From assembly GCA_003313425.1 (NCBI GenBank), contig NHZP01000024.1:682001-746000 (forward strand): a stretch of DNA of 64,000 bases, in the 5' to 3' direction. Of the stretch, positions 23,139 to 33,596 are shown piece by piece (the stretch's first letter is position 1; each line of letters begins with the position of its first letter). Made by a program: the position numbers and the translations under genes. This DNA comes from Pseudopyrenochaeta lycopersici. Its lineage: Eukaryota; Ascomycota; Dothideomycetes; Pleosporales; Pseudopyrenochaetaceae. The notes under the pieces are model-generated. The model was given only the letters and a program-made list of their open reading frames with translations. It was not told where the DNA came from and made no database searches.

Positions 23139-26100
23139 CTAGCACAAGTTAGGGACGGCAACAAGACAACTAGTTCTCAAAATCCTCTGCCGACCCAGAT
23201 CTCCACCGACGGGGTCAGAGACGCGATCGTCCTGGTTAAAGAGCTCCACCGCAAGAGCACTTAATGGCGTATTGGCTTTCAGTCCGTAATTTCTCAAAGC
23301 TAGATTCACTTCCTCGCGTGAAAAATTGCCAAACGAGTAGGTCTTGCCTCCTTCACCAACCGAGCCTCTGGTGCGGCCGACTAGAATGTTGCGCTTCCCC
23401 GACGCCCCGTCGATCTGGGTAGCTTGTGCATACAACATGAACCATATCTGGGTGCCCGGCATACCGATGCGGAGTACCTTTCCGTCCAGTACCGAATATG
23501 CGAATGGTGCAGAGACGCGGATTAGATTATTGTCTCGGTTGAGTGAGCAAGTTAGCTGTGGAGATGGGTGCTGCATGCCACAGACTCGTAGCGGCGCGCC
23601 GAATCGACCTTGTGCTGTAGACCATCTTGTGATATCTTTATCGTTCCAGTGCCCGACGCGGAACTCATATGTCCAGAAACCGAGAAGTTCCAGGCTAGCT
23701 TCTGTTAAGCCGGGAGGGAGTGGCATGCCCCAATGCTTCGGAGATGATGTTGGTATAAGTGGCTGCATGGCGGCTAACCCTGCGGTGTCTGGACTTTGAC
23801 CTGGGACGATGCGACGAATAGGCTCTGGGTCTAACGTGATAGGCGCTTCTTCTGAATCTGGCAAAGGGGCACGACCGCCCAGAAGTAAAGGGTCTGGTGC
23901 ATATTTGAGAACTCGACAGAAGTAACGGTCTTGGCTGTCCTCTAACTCTGACGTGAACTCAAGCCACAACATCTTCTGTCGGGGTAGTGTCATTGTATAT
24001 GCATCATCGCGGATATATGGACTCATGGCTATTCCAGCTGATGCCAGCTGAGGGATCTGGCTAGGAGTGGTAGTTACCGGAAGATCAATCTTCAGCTCAA
24101 TAGGGGTAGAAGCTGGCGCTACCGATCCTAAGAAAGTAGTCTGGATTTTGTATGCGATGTTGAACTCTGCCGGCATTGTTCCTGGCAGCGGCTTGGGATC
24201 GACGACATCAATAATCACGATATCAGTACTGGATCGATCTATCGTTGCGCTCTTCAGGGCTTCATGGTTGACGTTATGGTTCGGAGCAAAGATCACAATC
24301 TCCTTGGTGTCTTTTGTTACCGTTATGCCATCCACAGGAACTCCATCCCACGACCAATCCCGCAGCATTGTCAGGCGAATCGCGATGATCCATTGAAGAG
24401 CCAGACTGGGATGTGATGTGAATGACAAGCTCCCTCTATCGGGACCAAGAATATGCATGATAGAGCTTGAACAGGCAAAAACAACACGTTTTCCTGGTGG
24501 AGAGGTCAATGCTGTTTCTTTATTCGCAAGTTCCAGTGCCGTGGCTAACTGTGTGACAGTTTCCAAAGCTGGCTGCATGTAGATGCCGTTGATAGTGTGG
24601 CTTCCTGTCTTTGCAAACAGATCAACCTCTGTGGTCGCGTTCTTTCGTAGCGGAATGGTGAGCTGTGGACCGCGACGCACGTCTTCGGCACCAAAATATC
24701 GGTCTACAGGGTTAGGTTCATCCCTACATAGGGAGTTGACGCGCAATCGGACTGTACGGGCTCTAGGAAGTCGTAAAGTTGTCAGATTTGGTTCAATCCA
24801 AAGTTTAGGAGGATTCCAGACATCAGGACAATCGATCCATTCAAATACAACCTTCAACGTAGCATTCAAGTCGGCCGGAAAAGCTCGAGTTGTCGTGTAG
24901 AGCTCCATGTAAGGCCCATCAACTGTGAGAGGATCCTGAGTGAGTGTCTGCAACAAAACAGTGATTTCGAGTCTATCAACGTCTGGGTCTGGTAAAGAAG
25001 GCTCCAAAGCAGGATCACCGTCAGCAGGCGGCGGATTGGCGGCTATCTGGTCTGCCATCGCTTCTAACAATTTGGCAGCATTGGGATATCCAGCGTACAT
25101 GACGCCGGGATAGAACATTGGAGGTCTTTTTAGCTCAATCAAGTCGATCGGTGGATCATGTTCGGAGCCAGGTGCATCTTTTATTGAGGGCATATTACTC
25201 CAAAACTGAGGTACTAAAGGCTTGATCCATCGTCTGAATGTGATTTTGGGCATGGGACTTGGACCAAGATTGCTTGGAACAGAGTTGAGAGAGGGTCCTC
25301 CACCAGTGTGATCCGTCAATCGTACGCGAAACTGATACTTCCTGCCGTAACGCAGTTGCAGGTTTGAATCCACAAGCCCATAGTGCTCGAACTTTGATGA
25401 AATCGCACCAGGTCGCGTTAGTGGTGGTTTTAAGCGACCCAGGAGTTTTAGAGCTAACTTGTCCAGACCTACGAGGGAAGGTTGTGTCCAATTTGAAAAG
25501 TACATTGGCATCCAGTACGTGAGGGCCGTGGTGTCCACCGGAGAAACTGGGTGGATTTCAACGCCTAGTTCGCCCTGGATTTGTCCAAATATGGTATCTC
25601 CAACTCCAAAGTTCCCTTCGGCTCTGGACAACGAAATCCATCTATTCAAAGACACATCGAGAACATCAACACGATAGCCATGAACTCCGAGAGGAAAAGG
25701 ATCAAACTGAGACTTCGTGGGGTCGATATGCCGATCAGCCCAGATAGTTACCTGTTCGTCGTCCCACCCAATTCGGATGCCAATATCTTTTGCTGGCCTA
25801 GTATCATTTGGTGCTTCGCTAATTATATTGACATTTTCCGGTTGAATGCAGTGAACTGCCTTTGCCCAGCCGTCGGTATAGCCCTCGACCTCCTGGAAGA
25901 TTTGGTCATAATTGACGCTTCCCAGGTTTGCGGGGTTTACAACAGGAAATAACACGGCTGTGAATAAATCTCTTGATGTAGTCAAAACAGGAATTCGTGC
26001 TGAGAAGGTTTTTATCGATTTGGGGTCGGTGGCACCAATCAAGGTGGCAGTTTGTGGATCTAATTCAAACCATACGTACCCGCCATCTTTGAGTCCATCG

Positions 26101-26717
26101 GGCGGTATTTGTACGTCCTTAGTCCGCACAAATCCAGCCGCAGCAGCGAAATCTGGGATCCTGAGAATGGATGCTATCAGTTCACCCCAGGACAATTTAA
26201 ACTCCAGCGGCGGTGATATTCGTGAATATTTCTGAGCGCGAGGTTGTTTCATGGCGCATGAGTATGTGTTGTCAGTAGTGAACATGTTGCTTCCACCTGG
26301 AGTGTAGTTTGTTGCATCCCGATATGAGGCAGGCAGATGCTTGCGAACAGAAATGGGAGCAGTACCATCCGTTGGGTCTCTAGGTCTCTTGGGGTTTTTG
26401 TCAATTACGCTTCCAAAAATTTCAACTAAGCGTTTGAAGACTGCAGCGTAAGATGGGTCGCGAGGAAAAGTGATGCTTTGAGCGACGGTTCCGCCCTGAG
26501 GAGTTGGTAGTCCGTTTCGCAGCCCCGACATGAGCCGCGCGTCGAACTTGAAATCAACATTTGGAAAGTACTTGGGAGAATTCTGGTCATTTTGGGCATA
26601 TGGTATGATGAATGGGTCTCGAGGGACAATCAAAATGCGCAATGAGAGCTTGTTCGAGGGTGAATCCCAATGCTGGGCAAATGGAAGGACTAAGACTTTG
26701 ATTGATGGATCTTGCAT
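23139..26717 (-). CDS. Giant cytosolic beta-rich protein A (unknown family)
   Basis: One uninterrupted frame of 1,192 codons from ATG 26717. There is no signal peptide or membrane helix. Three segments look like fibronectin-III-type sandwich strands: GYRVDVLDVSLNRW near residue 346, YGRKYQFRVRLTDHTGGGPS near 459, and RWSTAQGRFGAPLRVCGMQH near 1040. Such tryptophan- and proline-rich stretches recall large bacterial multidomain proteins, but I cannot name a family. The frame stays open 22 codons upstream of the ATG (to about 26783), and those codons read like real protein (RLRLYEELPNVLTARTRH). They begin right after a CTTCTCCAG acceptor-like site, so a small 5' exon is probably missing. The gene is divergent from giant gene B across about 0.9 kb. 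A long, nearly intronless frame is unusual among its neighbours and suggests foreign origin. Confidence 0.7.
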   Translation of the reverse strand: MQDPSIKVLVLPFAQHWDSPSNKLSLRILIVPRDPFIIPYAQNDQNSPKYFPNVDFKFDARLMSGLRNGLPTPQGGTVAQSITFPRDPSYAAVFKRLVEIFGSVIDKNPKRPRDPTDGTAPISVRKHLPASYRDATNYTPGGSNMFTTDNTYSCAMKQPRAQKYSRISPPLEFKLSWGELIASILRIPDFAAAAGFVRTKDVQIPPDGLKDGGYVWFELDPQTATLIGATDPKSIKTFSARIPVLTTSRDLFTAVLFPVVNPANLGSVNYDQIFQEVEGYTDGWAKAVHCIQPENVNIISEAPNDTRPAKDIGIRIGWDDEQVTIWADRHIDPTKSQFDPFPLGVHGYRVDVLDVSLNRWISLSRAEGNFGVGDTIFGQIQGELGVEIHPVSPVDTTALTYWMPMYFSNWTQPSLVGLDKLALKLLGRLKPPLTRPGAISSKFEHYGLVDSNLQLRYGRKYQFRVRLTDHTGGGPSLNSVPSNLGPSPMPKITFRRWIKPLVPQFWSNMPSIKDAPGSEHDPPIDLIELKRPPMFYPGVMYAGYPNAAKLLEAMADQIAANPPPADGDPALEPSLPDPDVDRLEITVLLQTLTQDPLTVDGPYMELYTTTRAFPADLNATLKVVFEWIDCPDVWNPPKLWIEPNLTTLRLPRARTVRLRVNSLCRDEPNPVDRYFGAEDVRRGPQLTIPLRKNATTEVDLFAKTGSHTINGIYMQPALETVTQLATALELANKETALTSPPGKRVVFACSSSIMHILGPDRGSLSFTSHPSLALQWIIAIRLTMLRDWSWDGVPVDGITVTKDTKEIVIFAPNHNVNHEALKSATIDRSSTDIVIIDVVDPKPLPGTMPAEFNIAYKIQTTFLGSVAPASTPIELKIDLPVTTTPSQIPQLASAGIAMSPYIRDDAYTMTLPRQKMLWLEFTSELEDSQDRYFCRVLKYAPDPLLLGGRAPLPDSEEAPITLDPEPIRRIVPGQSPDTAGLAAMQPLIPTSSPKHWGMPLPPGLTEASLELLGFWTYEFRVGHWNDKDITRWSTAQGRFGAPLRVCGMQHPSPQLTCSLNRDNNLIRVSAPFAYSVLDGKVLRIGMPGTQIWFMLYAQATQIDGASGKRNILVGRTRGSVGEGGKTYSFGNFSREEVNLALRNYGLKANTPLSALAVELFNQDDRVSDPVGGDLGRQRILRTSCLVAVPNLC

Positions 26718-26795
26718 TGCGAATTTGCTGTGTCGAGTGCGTGCGGTGAGGACGTTAGGCAGCTCTTCGTAAAGTCGCAGCCTGGAGAAGGTTCA

Positions 26796-27689
26796 ATGAG
26801 AAATAAGATGACCGGCAAACCTTTACGTTGAGGAGACTCAAGTGCGCAACACCCGTAGCAAGCAAACAGCGACAGATGAGGACAATGGAACACTACAGCC
26901 CTCACGCTTGTAGACATCAAACGACTTGTGAACGTAAAGTTTGCTCTAGCCTCGAAGTTTTGCTGGCCGATAAAGGAGAGCTCAGCAGTATTCTAAGTTT
27001 ATCGTCACAGCATCGTGAGCTAGCAAAACTTGGACCGAAGGTGGGATAAGGATTGCACATGAAACCGCCCCCAAGCACATCAACCACAGATGCGCTGAAA
27101 TCATTGGAAGATTAATGCATCGTGCATTTCAGCTCGACTTCGGTGTGTCTACATGCAAGCCACACCGGAAAAGAACAGTCGCACATAGGCGATAAAAGCA
27201 GCTAATTAGAGCGTCAAGTTGAACCAGAGGAGTGGCCTGTTTCGAGGTAAGAGGGCGATCTCCGCACCTGCGGCATGTCACCAAACCATGCCGAGCCGCT
27301 TCATTCGACAAGCCAGGTTTATTCTAGTGTCACGCTAAACAACGATGAGCTGAGTCTATTCTTCACGTGTTAGAGAAAACTCCTACGATACGATGATGGG
27401 TGCAAAGAGGCTAGAGCTAGTTGGGCTCTAGGGCCTGATCGCAAACCCGTGTGCAGTGCAGACGCACTGGCGGGGGTTTGCTTTTAGCGCAGCCAACATG
27501 TAGCAACCAAAGACACTTCGGTGATCGCAGCGATTCCAGTGTACAGTAGCTAGTGGAAAGGTGAAGCAGGTTTGCCACCGACACACCACCCCCTTATCCC
27601 TCTTGTGCTCGACCTTTGCTTCCCGCCGATGCTGCTGTTGATCGATACCAACGGACATCAACCACCAAGACCCAACTATCCTCACCTCT
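26796..27689. promoter_or_regulatory. Divergent promoter of the giant gene pair
   Basis: About 0.9 kb between the two giant genes, close to the midpoint of the concentric inverted repeats. It may also hold the missing first exon of gene A near 26.8-26.9 kb. No clear shared motif is seen. Confidence 0.45.
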
Positions 27690-30600
27690 ATGGCAGCAAT
27701 CGACTGGAACCAGGCTAGAAAATGGCTGGTAGCTCTTACATACGATTTGCAGCCATCTCAGACGACGACCACCGAATCTCTACTCGCGGCGAGACAAGAC
27801 ATTGCTTTGGCTATTCTGTCGGGTCAAGATCAACTACCAAGCTCTTTTGGATATTCTCTTCCCTATAGCCCCGACCTAATCGACCTCCCAGCATCTCAAT
27901 GGGCTGAATTCGACAAAGCGAAGCCAACTGTGATTCCGACACCAAAACAGCGTATTCTACGCAGAACACTGGGTCTACATTCTCCCGCCGTGGATTCTGT
28001 TAACCAGAGCAGTTTGGACAGTCTTCTCGGCCTCGAGCCCAACATAAGTCACGGCCCGTTTCTTGATTCTCTCAACCGACTCGTGTATATTGACGTTTTC
28101 AAACCTGTTACCACCCGAGAGCATGCATTTCCTGGTGCTGGCTAGCCTGTTTACTTATACCTGGCCGCCCCGATTGTCTCCAATGGGCATTTTCAAGTAA
28201 CCCTTGGTGCTGGCACCGTTTGGATTCGAGCGGACCTACTCACGGCATCCAACCCGATAGAAGATAAGGCGCCTCCAGACTGTTTCTTTGGTCTTAAAAT
28301 CCTTAGCGGTGTGATGACAACTCCGCCTGTTCCCACTGCATCACGGAGCTTAAGGGTGAAATTGGATGGAAGTCCTAGGATATCGAGAGAATTCTCAATC
28401 ACACCGGTAGCGGAGGTGTCATTTTCGTTTAACTTCTCGAACACCACAAACACGACAGTGACTACCACCATTGGCAATGGAGATGCCTCGGTATTTGGTT
28501 CAAGTTTTAGGATAACGCAGTCTCCCTTAGGGGTGATCTTTGACAACGTGTTAGGAAGATTGAACTTTGCTATGGCTTCAGATTCTTCTAATTTCCAACC
28601 TACACCCAACGCCTCAGCACTCTTAGATGTATCGGGCACATCCGGAGTAAAGAAGGTTGCCTGGAGCGTAATTGTGAAGAGATCATCTGATAAAACTTTC
28701 TACGCTGCTTCGTCTCCCGGTGGGTTCGCTATTTCTTTAAATCCTGGAATCAAGATGGGAATCTTTGCAGAGAGCACCAGTGTAGCGCTTGACACATGCA
28801 CTCTAGTTGTAGACCCTGAAACGGCATTCATTACGGGAATGAAAGCAATAATATCAATAAAGCCACGAATTGTTATGGTGGGAAAGATCGGAACGAGTGG
28901 AAACAGCCAAAACTCGTGCACATTTTTGCCAGAGCAGCTGACGATGTTCTACTATCTTGCAAATATCAACGGTACAGAATCCTGGACTGTGAAATCCAAC
29001 ATGAGCGTTTCCCTGGATCAGCCACGCACTGTCAACAACGAGCGGATGACTATGGAAGCTACAAATGTACCAGAGTTTCCGTGGACTACGATGACTTGGC
29101 TTCTTGAATCAAACTCTCATAATACTTTGCTCAATATCCAAGCGACAAACCTTTCTCCAAAGACAGAGTCCTTTGCTCTGAAGAATCTCCTTCTCATTGC
29201 AGATACACCGCATTCAATTGACATTGTTGGTGTGTATGGGTCTGAGAATTTAGTATCGGCTAGAGCTAGAATGGTATCTGTGATGCGGTACGCGCTTCCA
29301 TTCCTCCCCGACCCATATGTCACGAACTTCGAGTTACAAGTTAATCCGGCGATTCGAAAGAATGGCATGGGATACTTGACAATTTTCGAAACGTGGGGTG
29401 ACGAGATAGTGCCAGTATTGGACCTAGACATGATGACAGGACTAGCTATTCCAGCCAGGACGATGGAACGCAAAGACTCCAATCTTGATGACATCACACT
29501 TGGAGATATCCGTCGAGGAAAGTATTGGGAACCTGCTAGGAATGTTGTTTTGACTGAATTAAATAACGGCCTCATTCCAGATCTGGGCGTTGGTCAGATC
29601 TTTCACATCCCAGATCAACCCAGTAGCGATGGCAATAACACCTCACACTTCAATCCTCCAACGTTGCTTGACGTTTCTTCAAGCTCATCGCAATGGGGTG
29701 TTGTCTTTGGCACCAACTATTTTGACTCTGGTCGTCGAGAAACAAATCTAGAACAAGCGGCTACTTTGTCAACCGCAGTTGGGAATATCCCCCTACCTCT
29801 AGCCGCGACAGACTTCCGAATTTCAAATTTGATGCTTGAAAGTGGGTCAGCAAATGTTCGCATTATGACTCTTCCGGCCTGCCATTGGGAGCCGATATGG
29901 GAAGCCCCGGATATAACTACAGTACCTGTAACTCTAGGAGCGCAGTATAGGTTCCCGTACTCTGGACCATCGACGCAAATAGCAATCAAGGATGCAAAAA
30001 CCACATCACCTTCAGTTAGACTAGTCCCAGTTGCTCCCCGGGAGGCGATTGACAGCTTGATTGGCAGCTACAACTCAACAGCTGAAGCAACGGTGGCTAC
30101 TCGCTGCTCACTCCCTTTCGGAATGGTTTTTGTCGCCGCATTGAACAACACACCTCCATTACTTCAAAAAGCAGCTCAAATGAACAAGATTGATTTCACA
30201 TTAGGTGGAAACGAAGATCCCAAAACGAAATTGAAGTCTTCAAAGCTTCAACCAGTTGATCAAATTTGGTTCAAACCACCTGAGCGACGGGTAATCCGCT
30301 TACCAACTCGCGCGTCTGGACCTCGCAAACTTACTGGCCATATAGATCCCGTTTTTCCTGGGTCTACGGCCTTGCTGAAGCTCGAAAATGGACCAAAGCT
30401 GCCAAATAACTCAAGTGGTGAGTTGATGGATCCTGCAACGCCCAATTTCAATGGCGATATGTTATCTCAGGTGCCCTTACTTCGATTCGATATATCTGGT
30501 TACGGATCTTCAATTTTCAGCGACTGGAAAAGAGTTCTTGGGCCAACAGACACAGAGCCGGCCATTACAAACACCCTTTTGAACGTCATCAATGGCCGAA

Positions 30601-32702
30601 CCTCGCGAGAGGTAATCGAGCTGCAATCCGTCATGGCTCCATTCGCTGTCACCGTTGTCCAAACTATTGAAATCAGGAGGCTCAACAGCAGCGTCGTTGT
30701 GCGACACAAAAGTGAATGGCACGCTATGTCCGATGGTGCCTATTTCTTCAAAAACCCAGACATTGTCACACATCCAGGTATCATCCGAGGCGTAAGGGAT
30801 ATTCGAAATATTCGAGAAATGGGCATATTCACAGAGTATATCCCGGTGAAGTTCGACTGCATAGTTGACATTGAAGATAAAGGCCAACGTCGCAATATTC
30901 CGGGACTGAATCTAGATGGCTTCGTGTTTCATGTACCCCCAACCCCTGACTTATACGCCAAATTGCTCAACCAAGTTGAAGTTGGCGGTCATATTGATGC
31001 CATTGTCGATATCGGGATGTCGAGTCAGAAGAAGCGCATTACTTCAATTTCTGTGAAGCCTGCAACTGACCCTGCCACAGGGATACCAGTGGCCGTAGTT
31101 GCGGCCTTGGGATCTCCAATCTTCCCTGGAGGTGGACAGTGGTCATTTTCCCGAATGGCTGGTGACAAACAACCCCAGCGAGTAGATTTGGCAAAGGGCG
31201 TGCCGCTTGTGAAGGTAGGACGGCACGATGCAGACAACTTACCCAATATTCCAACACCCTATATATTCAGAGATCCGCAAGATCTCCTTAGCGGAACCCC
31301 AACAACCGTTTATGGTCTCATCCATGGGGCTGCTTCGCACAGAGTGCTATTCTCCAGTCCTGAAATTCCATTTCAACAAACCATCAAGCAGGGAATCGAG
31401 TCTGCTAATGTGTATGTCGCAGACTCGCTCGCCTTAGGAAACTCCAAGGGCATATTTCCCAACATTAACACCGATTGCCTTCCAGTTAAAATTGCAGATC
31501 CGAAGTCTTTTCTCGAAATCGTAGCGGGTGGCGGGTATAAGTTCGAGCCGACGCGACTTCTGAATGGCGTCCATGTACCCCAGCTGGAATTGGACGATCT
31601 CGCGCGAACCATCAAGGATGATGCGGGGGTGAAAACAGTCGCACAGGTAGTAAACCTCGGAAAAGGCCTAGGAGATGCCGGAAAGGACTTAGTTGGGGAT
31701 ATTGCAGGTGCGAAGTCAACTCTCAGCCTAGCTATCAATACAGTTGAAAACATATCAAAAATGGATGTCACCAACATCCACATGGTTACCAAGAATGTCA
31801 AAGAGACGCAAGAGGCAGTAGAGAACACCGCAAAGGAAGCTAATCGAGTCATTGGTAGGCTCAGTAGCGATGTCAAGAAGATCGGTGGACTCCTTGGTGC
31901 AGACCCAGACTTGCCGAGCATCCCTGGCCTTCCCGATGTTGGCAAATATGTAATTCACAAGTTTGGACCGGCTTTAGACCAGGTTCAGTCGGTCCTCAGC
32001 TTCCTGGAGAACCTGAAATTCCTTCCAAACTTCAAAGTTTCCATGACAAACGAGTGGGGGATGGTAATGAGCACATCGATGAATCGGAAAGACCTCCTAG
32101 ACAAGATCGGAGCGCCAACGAACGAAGCTGTGGGCCGAGTCATCGACTCATTTGACTTCATTCTCTCTGTAACGTTGTCGCTGGCAGCTTTCCTTCTCAA
32201 ATTGCACGTCGGCACCACCATCAAGATCCCCACTGGCTTTGGGCCTATCGTAGCTATAGGCAAGGGCGCCTTCGATGTCGCACTGTCAACAAGTTCAGCC
32301 GTACAAGTCAAGCTCGATCTAGGCTTCGGTATTGGCGTTGACTTCAGCATCGGGCCTTTTTCAGCGAGCGCGAGTTTCACGCAGTCGCAGACCATCATAT
32401 TCAGCAACGACATCTTCGGCGTAGGTATCACGGCGTGCATGAGAGCCCACATCGATCTGGTCGTCGCGTCGGCTGATCTATATCTGGAGGCCAGGCTGCT
32501 TGTGGTTGGAGGAACATGTGACAACCACACCGGTCACAATTCCACAACTATCTGGGCATTTGCGCAAGTCAAAATAGCGATTCACGTCAGTATCTTCCTA
32601 GTTTGTAATATTGGTTTTGAGGAACAGACCCAGTGGGAGAACAGACTGAACGGCGGTCTTTGTGAACTAGACCACATGTCCTCCTTGGTTGCAGGGCCTT
32701 GA
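27690..32702 (+). CDS. Giant protein B, ~1,670 codons, with in-frame TAG at codon 152
   Basis: The frame opens at ATG 27690 (MAAIDWNQARKWLVALTY) and runs to 32702, interrupted only by TAG at 28143-28145. Immediately after the TAG the same frame continues with 55 convincing codons (PVYLYLAAPIVSNGHFQV) before the next ATG at 28311. The TAG is either a nonsense mutation (CAG to TAG fits a RIP-type CpA to TpA change) or the last three bases of an in-frame 51-nt intron, 28095-28145 (GTTTTC...GGCTAG). The donor and branch of that intron are weak. The protein has no signal peptide. A helical, heptad-like region covers residues about 1310-1395. The last 185 residues alternate hydrophobic helices and amphipathic strands (for example FILSVTLSLAAFLLKLHVG). 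I recognise no family. It is intronless or nearly so and paired head-to-head with protein A. Confidence 0.65.
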
Positions 32703-32750
32703 AGTCAAAAACTACTGAATAACTTGGCTAGGCGGAGAGTATGCTCCGGA

Positions 32751-32799
32751 ACTTCTCGCTTTTTCGAATGGATTGCTCTTGCCCACAAAAGCGAGAAGT
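32751..32799. repeat. Hairpin-forming inverted repeat downstream of giant gene B
   Basis: ACTTCTCGCTTTT at 32751-32763 is the perfect complement of AAAAGCGAGAAGT at 32787-32799, with a 23-nt loop. It starts 48 bp after the stop. It could be a 3'-UTR hairpin or the footprint of a small element. Confidence 0.6.
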
Positions 32800-32861
32800 G
32801 GAGGGGGCTACTACCGCGGGAAAAGACAGCGGGGTGGGTACGGTACGGGGGCCTATTACCG

Positions 32862-32912
32862 TGGTTTGCAAAATGTAAGAGAATCCAGAAAAACCTAAGG
32901 CTAGCGCGTATA
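32862..32912 (+). repeat. 52-bp element end (TA-CCGTGGTTTGC), right copy
   Basis: Inverted partner of 21138-21190 with only a few mismatches. It starts after TA and reads rightward, out of the gene block. Confidence 0.6.
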
Positions 32913-33341
32913 AAGGGTACTGTAAGGCACAGTATATAATCGTGCTGCAGTCCGTACGGAGAGTTTTGGGTCGCGTTGGAGAGCTTGGAGGGCAGTCTGT
33001 ATATCGGCCTCCTTTGATTTGGCTTTTGTTTGGGTAATTGGATGCATACTGTGGGCGACAGTAGATTTTGATGTGGTCTTGGCAAAACTGATCAGCTCGC
33101 TTGTGAAGTACGTTATATGTCCGTACGAGGTAAACTGCTCATTCTTGTACCTATTCGGCCCGACTCTCAGGGGCTCTCAGGGGCTCCTGGGCAGCCTATA
33201 GAGAGGTCTCTCTCTCGCACGAGAGAGAGGCTAGGTCAAGGAATACAACTATCTTTCATCTCCCCCCTGAGCGTACGCGCGTGCGGCTCTGTTGGTACCA
33301 CCAGATGCGTAGCCATCTAAAGAGGTAAAAGCCAACCGACA
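32913..33341. other. Repeat debris between right-hand repeats
   Basis: About 430 bp without a gene. It contains a CTCTCTCTCG-CAC-GAGAGAGAG-like short palindrome near 33210-33232 and GGGGCTCTCAGGGGCTC duplications, as in decayed retroelement ends. Confidence 0.35.
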
Positions 33342-33596
33342 TTATATATATTTAATTTTTACTTTAGAGCGTTAGTTAGCTACTACTATTAAAATTATGC
33401 TTTAGGATAGAAGCTTAATTTTAACTTACTATTAGTATTTTTATAAGACCTATTAATATACTAAAATACTCTCCTTAACTAATAGAATCTAAATATTTAG
33501 TTAGAATTTTAATTTAGACTTAGTTATAAAGATGTTTAAGCGCAAACTCGGTGGTTTTGTGCTATTTTGGTGGTCAAAATGCTCAAAACTTGACTG
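33342..33596 (-). repeat. Terminal inverted repeat, right
   Basis: Reverse-complement partner of 19982-20243, alignable over about 255 bp. It ends ...GCTCAAAACTTGACTG at 33596, directly next to the C-terminal half of the split gene. Confidence 0.85.

Larger units (their letters stand above)
19982..33596. mobile_element. 13.6-kb transposon-like segment with ~255-bp terminal inverted repeats
   Basis: The segment begins CAGTCAAGTTTTGAGC at 19982 and ends with its reverse complement at 33596. The two ends stay alignable for about 255 bp, with nearly all differences being transitions. It interrupts one gene whose halves lie outside in the same orientation. Inside are three genes (21442-22615, 23139 to about 26783, 27690-32702) between two zones of repeat debris. 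I see no transposase, reverse transcriptase or tyrosine-recombinase frame, so it would be non-autonomous. Flanks share only AT, so no convincing target duplication is seen. The alternative is two separate small elements of one family that inserted on either side. Confidence 0.6.

Noticed and set aside
28107..28145. 39-nt in-frame intron (GTTACC...TAG) removing the TAG in giant gene B
   Set aside because: Too short for normal fungal splicing; the 51-nt version is the only intron alternative worth testing.
19982..33596. Island as a Starship giant element
   Set aside because: No DUF3435-type tyrosine recombinase frame at either end, and Starships lack such long terminal inverted repeats. Size is also below the usual range.
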